Of a stretch of DNA of 64,000 bases, positions 60,445-64,000 are shown piece by piece. A model generated the notes under the pieces. The model had not been told where the DNA came from and made no database searches. It was given only the letters and a program-made list of their open reading frames with translations. The translations under genes and the position numbers were made by a program. This DNA comes from Micromonospora sp. WMMD1102 (GTDB taxonomy: Bacteria > Actinomycetota > Actinomycetes > Mycobacteriales > Micromonosporaceae): positions 4,216,001-4,280,000 of the forward strand of contig NZ_JARUBN010000001.1 of NCBI RefSeq assembly GCF_029626265.1, read 5' to 3'. The stretch's first letter is position 1; every line of letters begins with the position of its first letter.

Positions 60445-60881
60445 CCGGGTTCCGGTCGGTCGTCGACGGCGACGGTCAGCAGCGGGATATGGAAGTCCTC
60501 CGGATACGGCTCGTCCACCGGAATGCCGTCCACCGACACCCAGGCATGCGCGCCGAAGGGCGGATACCGGCGTACCCCGGCGTGCCAGACCGGCCAACTG
60601 CCCGCCAGCCGGCACAGCAGCACGGTGGCGATCGAGCGTGGCAGGCAACCCACCGGACCGCTACAGAAGGCGCTCGTCGTCACGGTGTCCCGGCGTGCGG
60701 CGGCGGCCTCCGCCCGACTCGCCGGCCGCGCGCCACGGCTGAGCCGACGCAGCACCAGACGGATGCGGTCGGGCTTCTGCACGGCCAGCAACCGGGCCAC
60801 GACGACTGCCGCACGCACGGTCAGCCGCCGCCGCACGCCGAGGCGCCGGGGGTCGTGTCTGAGCACCTGTTCCGAGGTCAC
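60441..60881 (-). CDS. Lasso peptide leader peptidase (B2 protein)
   Basis: 146 residues of the transglutaminase-like lasso B2 family. Catalytic Cys in GPVGCLPRSIATVLLCRLAG, His in FGAHAWVSVDG, Asp in PVDEPYPED. It removes the leader from the precursor once the RRE protein has bound it. GTG start overlaps the B1 stop by four bases. Confidence 0.92.
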   Translation of the reverse strand: MTSEQVLRHDPRRLGVRRRLTVRAAVVVARLLAVQKPDRIRLVLRRLSRGARPASRAEAAAARRDTVTTSAFCSGPVGCLPRSIATVLLCRLAGSWPVWHAGVRRYPPFGAHAWVSVDGIPVDEPYPEDFHIPLLTVAVDDRPEPG

Positions 60882-61138
60882 CCCGCGACCACCAGTCCGG
60901 CCGCCGCCAACTCGGCGATCAGCTCCGGCACCTCGGCGGCCATCACCGCCGGGTCGCCGTCGAACTCCGCCGCGAGCCGGGCCGCCGCCTGCTCGGGGTT
61001 CCCGCCGGCCAGCAGCGAGCCGAGCACCACCGCCCCGGTCGGATTGAGCGTCCAGTACTCGCCGGAGGCGGCGTCCAGCAGCACGCCGCCGTACTCCGTC
61101 GGTGTCCAGGACACCCGGTCGGGCAACTTCCAGGTCAT
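60878..61138 (-). CDS. Lasso peptide RRE protein (B1, PqqD-like)
   Basis: 86 residues: DRVSWTPTEYGGVLLDAASG, EYWTLNPTGAVVLGSLLAGG, then a helical C-terminus. This is the PqqD-like fold that grips the leader peptide and presents it to B2 and the cyclase. Ten bases after the cyclase gene. Confidence 0.93.
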   Translation of the reverse strand: MTWKLPDRVSWTPTEYGGVLLDAASGEYWTLNPTGAVVLGSLLAGGNPEQAAARLAAEFDGDPAVMAAEVPELIAELAAAGLVVAG

Positions 61139-61148
61139 CGTCGTTCCC

Positions 61149-62981
61149 TCAGCATCGGATGGCGGGGGCGGGTTCCACGGTCCGCAACCAGGTCTCGCAG
61201 GCCAGCGTCTGGTCGAGGTCGTACCAGGTGCGGTCGTCCGGAGCGCGAACGGCCGCGCGCAGCGCCGCGACGTCCACCAGGCCGTGCCCGGCGAGCCGCG
61301 AGTCGTCGGCGAGCGCGAGCAGGTCGTCGCGGTACCGGTGCGCGCCACGGGTCGCGGCGATCGAGGTGTCTGCCTTGGTGTCCCGGGCCAGCAGAGCCTC
61401 GGGCAGCACCGGCGCCATGGCGGCGCGGATCAGCGGCTTGTAGTGCCGGGGCGAGGTGACCTGGGCGGGATGTGCCGCCAGGCATGCCTCCAGGACCTGG
61501 TCGTCGAGGTACGGCAGGGCCGCGGTCACCCCGACCCGGCGTGTCGACTGGGCAAGGTGCCGGGCGTTCGCCGCACCCGCGTACACCCCGGCGAGCCGAC
61601 CGTGCAGGCCACGGTCGGCGGAGAGCGGCAGCGCCGTACCCGCCCGCCCGCGCAGTGCCTCGACCAGCCGGGCCCGGGCATCGGCGGTCAGCCACGGGGC
61701 CGTCGCGACCGGCACCCCCCAGCCGAGCAGCGGACGCGCCCGGGTGCTTCCGGCCCCGTCGAGGTCACCGCCGAGCGACGCCATCCAGTCTCCGTACGAG
61801 CGCCGGTCCACGATCGCCCGCAGCGTTTCCCGGCGTCCCCACCGGTATGCCGAGCGGAGTAGCCGCAGTTGACGGACGGCCTGCCAGGGATGCGTCCGCA
61901 GCAGGGTCAGCTGCATCGCGGGGTCGGCGGTGAGCAGCTCGTCACCGCCGAACCCGGTGAGCCGGACACCGGCGCCGTGCTCGGCGGCCCGGCGGGACAC
62001 CGCCAGGAAGCTCGCCCGGTACAGCACCGCGGCGGTCGGTTCGTCGAACCGGTCCTCCGGCCGGAGGATGCCCTCGTACGGCAGCGGGTTCGCCTCGCCG
62101 TCCACCACCTCGTGCCGCACGGAGCCGAGTTCGGCGGCGGCCCGGCGGGCCCACGGCAGGTCGTCGTCGAGTGGGTCCGGGCTCACACAGGTCAGTCCCA
62201 CCACCCGGCTGCCGCCCCGGGCGGCCAGCGCGCACAGCGACGTCGAGTCCAGGCCGCTCAGGTCGCTCGCCACCACCTCGTCGGCTCCCGCCCGCACGGC
62301 CACGGCGTCGGAGAGCGCCCGGTGCAGTCGGTCGGCGGCGGTGGCCAGGTCGAGTACGGGTTCGGGGGCGCGCCACCTGGTCACGGTGCGCGGCGCGGCG
62401 GCCCGGTCCAGCAGCAGGCGCCGGTCCGGCGGTACGGCGTGCACCCCGCGCCAGACCGGCTGCCAGAAGATCGGCCAGGGGGCGTACGGGGCGAGCATCC
62501 GCAGCGCGAGCGCCTCGTCGTCGACCCGCCCGCCGGTGAACCCGGCCAGTACGTCGGCCCGGTCGGCGGCGAGGGTCTGCTCCCCCGCCGAGGCGAAGAA
62601 GACCCGGCGGTAGCCGGAGAGGCTGCCGTGCACCGCCGTACCCGCCGGGGTGGAGGCGAGCGCGTGGAAGCTGCCCGGCAGGCCGTGCAGGGCGGCACAC
62701 AGTTGTCCGGCGTCTCGGGCGCCGGCACCGAGTCGTTCGAGGTCGCCCGCCCCGAGACGGTGCTCGCCCAGCGCGACGAGGCGGCGGTCGCCGAACTCGG
62801 CCACCGCCACCTCGTCGTCCGTCCACCGACCGAGCAGCCACGGCCGTCCGGAGGCGTGGGTGAGCGTCCGCAGTCCGGTTCCCGGCTGCCGGAGCGGTTC
62901 GGCGAGTGCGCGACCGCCGTCGGTGTCGGGGACGACCAGGAACCACGAGAGCCCGGATGCCACGTCCGGTACGGCCACCAT
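61149..62981 (-). CDS. Lasso cyclase (asparagine-synthetase-like C protein)
   Basis: 610 residues. The N-terminal glutaminase-like domain lacks the catalytic Cys, as in lasso cyclases. The ATP-pyrophosphatase motif is SDLSGLDSTSLC (about residue 245; consensus SGGxDS has Leu for the second Gly). RLTGFGGDELLT and AALPYLDDQVLEACLA follow. It adenylates the side-chain carboxyl of the acceptor Glu/Asp and closes the ring with the N-terminus. Confidence 0.93.
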   Translation of the reverse strand: MVAVPDVASGLSWFLVVPDTDGGRALAEPLRQPGTGLRTLTHASGRPWLLGRWTDDEVAVAEFGDRRLVALGEHRLGAGDLERLGAGARDAGQLCAALHGLPGSFHALASTPAGTAVHGSLSGYRRVFFASAGEQTLAADRADVLAGFTGGRVDDEALALRMLAPYAPWPIFWQPVWRGVHAVPPDRRLLLDRAAAPRTVTRWRAPEPVLDLATAADRLHRALSDAVAVRAGADEVVASDLSGLDSTSLCALAARGGSRVVGLTCVSPDPLDDDLPWARRAAAELGSVRHEVVDGEANPLPYEGILRPEDRFDEPTAAVLYRASFLAVSRRAAEHGAGVRLTGFGGDELLTADPAMQLTLLRTHPWQAVRQLRLLRSAYRWGRRETLRAIVDRRSYGDWMASLGGDLDGAGSTRARPLLGWGVPVATAPWLTADARARLVEALRGRAGTALPLSADRGLHGRLAGVYAGAANARHLAQSTRRVGVTAALPYLDDQVLEACLAAHPAQVTSPRHYKPLIRAAMAPVLPEALLARDTKADTSIAATRGAHRYRDDLLALADDSRLAGHGLVDVAALRAAVRAPDDRTWYDLDQTLACETWLRTVEPAPAIRC

Positions 62982-63021
62982 CGGAACTACCCCTCTGTCT
63001 CGGTACGGTGGGCGCGCGCCG

Positions 63022-63156
63022 TCAGCTGCAGATCGAGCGCGGCTTCTGGGTGACGAACGACTCCCGGCAGCTCGTGAACAGGCTGCCGGCCGTCTCGCGG
63101 GCGAACGTGCCCTGCTTCGACAGGGTCGGGCGCTGGTACGCCGTCTTCTGCACCAT
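63022..63156 (-). CDS. Lasso peptide precursor, predicted class III-like
   Basis: 44 residues; ATG 63156 with AGGAGG 8 bases upstream. The leader (1-23) has the full recognition pattern Y7-x-x-P10-x-L12-x3-G16-x5-T22, with Thr at position -2. The core is residues 24-44, starting GSLFTSCRE: Gly1 and Glu9 give a 9-residue ring, Cys7 lies in the ring and Cys20 next to the end. Leader end ...FARETA and core start GS resemble lariatin. A ring-to-tail disulfide Cys7-Cys20 would place it with BI-32169 (class III), a very small class. Confidence 0.92.
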   Translation of the reverse strand: MVQKTAYQRPTLSKQGTFARETAGSLFTSCRESFVTQKPRSICS

Positions 63157-63230
63157 CTCGGTGTCCTCCTTGGTTGGGTCGCGGGCTCCGACGTCCTGAG
63201 CCCGTCGTGCGTGCACTATCCGAGATCGAT
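63157..63230 (-). promoter_or_regulatory. AT-rich gap before the precursor gene
   Basis: Between the exporter stop and the precursor start the minus strand has GATATCGCAGCAATATAG and GATCGATCTCGGATAGT, unusually AT-rich here, with GATAGT as a possible -10. The precursor may therefore have its own strong promoter besides read-through. Confidence 0.4.
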
Positions 63231-64000
63231 CTATATTGCTGCGATATCGGAGCTTTGCTGCGGGTGTCGGGCGTCGGGACTCTGCTTCGGCTGTCGGGTG
63301 CCGATCCCGGTGAGCAGCTGGGTCGCGGCCAGCCCGCGGTACAGGTCGCAGCCGTCCACCAGGTCGGCGTGCGTGCCGACGGCGCGGACCCGGCCCGCCT
63401 CCAGCACGACGATGCGGTCGGCCCTGGTCACGGTGGAGAGCCGGTGCGCCACCATCACCACCGTGGTGGTCCGCGCGACGTCGGCGACGATCTGGCCGAG
63501 CGCGCGTTCGTTCATGGCGTCGAGCTGCGAGGTCGGCTCGTCGAGCAGCAGCAGGCCCGGCCGGCGCAGCAGGGCACGGGCGATCGCGATGCGCTGCCGT
63601 TCGCCGCCGGAGAGCGACGCGCCGCGATGCCCGACCGCGGTGTGCAGGCCGTCCGGCAGCCGTCGCAGCAGCGGGACGAGGCGGGTCCGTTCGAGGACCT
63701 CCGCCAGCCAGGGCTCCGAGGTCCGCGCCGAGCCCATCGTCAGGTTGTCCAGCAGTGTTCCGGACAGCACCGGAGCCTCCTGCTCGACGTAGCCGATCCG
63801 GGCGCGCAGCTCGGCCAGGGGCCATTCCCGTACGTCGCGGCCGTCGATCTCGACCTGACCGGTGGTCGGCTCGTAGAAGCGCTCGACCAGCGCCAGCAGG
63901 GTCGTCTTCCCGGCGCCGGAGGGCCCTACGACGGCGGTGAGTCCGGTCGAGGACAGCCGCAGGTCGACCCGGTCCAGGATCGCCGGACCGTCGGGCCGAT
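63231..64000 (-). CDS. ABC exporter of the lasso cluster, 5' end outside the window
   Basis: The last 256 residues, open to the window edge. Walker [22 protein letters not shown]-loop [13 protein letters not shown], signature [20 protein letters not shown], Walker [13 protein letters not shown] and the switch [10 protein letters not shown] form a complete nucleotide-binding domain of the type fused to a membrane half. The Gln/Pro-rich tail ([15 protein letters not shown]) is extra. It would export the mature peptide and give immunity. Confidence 0.9.
   Translation of the reverse strand, partial: RPDGPAILDRVDLRLSSTGLTAVVGPSGAGKTTLLALVERFYEPTTGQVEIDGRDVREWPLAELRARIGYVEQEAPVLSGTLLDNLTMGSARTSEPWLAEVLERTRLVPLLRRLPDGLHTAVGHRGASLSGGERQRIAIARALLRRPGLLLLDEPTSQLDAMNERALGQIVADVARTTTVVMVAHRLSTVTRADRIVVLEAGRVRAVGTHADLVDGCDLYRGLAATQLLTGIGTRQPKQSPDARHPQQSSDIAAI

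Noticed and set aside
1..64000. tRNA or rRNA genes
   Set aside because: I saw no cloverleaf with the conserved TTCGA loop and no rRNA-like sequence; a dedicated covariance search was not possible.

Overview
The window is GC-rich DNA, rich in GTG starts and with very few TTA codons, from a filamentous actinomycete. Gene content (xylan-oligosaccharide uptake, ECF41 sigma factors, lasso peptide cluster, SARP-like promoter architecture) fits the Micromonosporaceae best, but no rRNA or other species marker is present, so the family is an inference.

Layout. 0-5.4 kb: the end of an MMPL pump, a convergent MFS transporter, a LacI regulator with a CebR-like operator, and a CDF cation exporter. 5.4-15.8 kb: a catabolic island, with a LacI repressor divergent from an operon of two LplB/YtcP-type permeases, a lipoprotein, a YesL-like protein, a GH42 beta-galactosidase and a GH67 alpha-glucuronidase. 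Two CCGAAANTTTCGG operators lie in the divergent gap, which points to uptake and cleavage of glucuronoxylan fragments. 15.9-23.2 kb: a serine hydrolase, a NYN-LOTUS protein, a frameshifted diacylglycerol kinase, a CopC/cupredoxin/membrane-protein operon and one unknown protein. 23.4-26.3 kb: a small foreign segment with direct repeats, a dense TGTCC array, a 40-bp palindrome, an AlpA-like HTH protein, small unknown proteins and two strong terminators, but no integrase. 26.5-35.2 kb: a secreted EEP phosphatase, a DAO oxidase, a scar joining two gene remnants, two ECF41 sigma-factor modules with matching promoters, and a secreted tripeptidyl-aminopeptidase-like hydrolase.

35.3-47.7 kb is the most interesting block: an apparently undescribed biosynthetic cluster. 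It contains an acyl-CoA/adenylate ligase, two paralogous FOXRED2-like flavoproteins flanking a MIO-type aromatic amino-acid lyase/mutase, an FMN alpha-hydroxyacid oxidase, a membrane-anchored P450 with an odd haem loop, a 17-codon coupling ORF, a cation/proton antiporter and an OmpR-type two-component system with a TTA codon in the regulator. Three promoters in the cluster share heptamer repeats at 11-bp period placed 8 bp upstream of a TASSGT -10 box, the layout known for SARP-type activators.

47.7-57.9 kb: a DHPS-like protein, a caspase/FGE-sulfatase protein with a small membrane partner, an epoxide-hydrolase pseudogene, an SRPBCC gene split by a 1829-bp insertion sequence (3-bp target duplication, passenger gene) and a YeeE/YedE sulfur-transport operon with a Cys-rich partner. 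58-64 kb: a decayed acyl-CoA ligase and a complete lasso-peptide cluster on the minus strand (ABC exporter, precursor, cyclase, RRE protein, leader peptidase, MauE-like and TlpA-like redox proteins). The precursor predicts a 21-residue core with a Gly1-Glu9 ring and a ring-to-tail Cys7-Cys20 disulfide.
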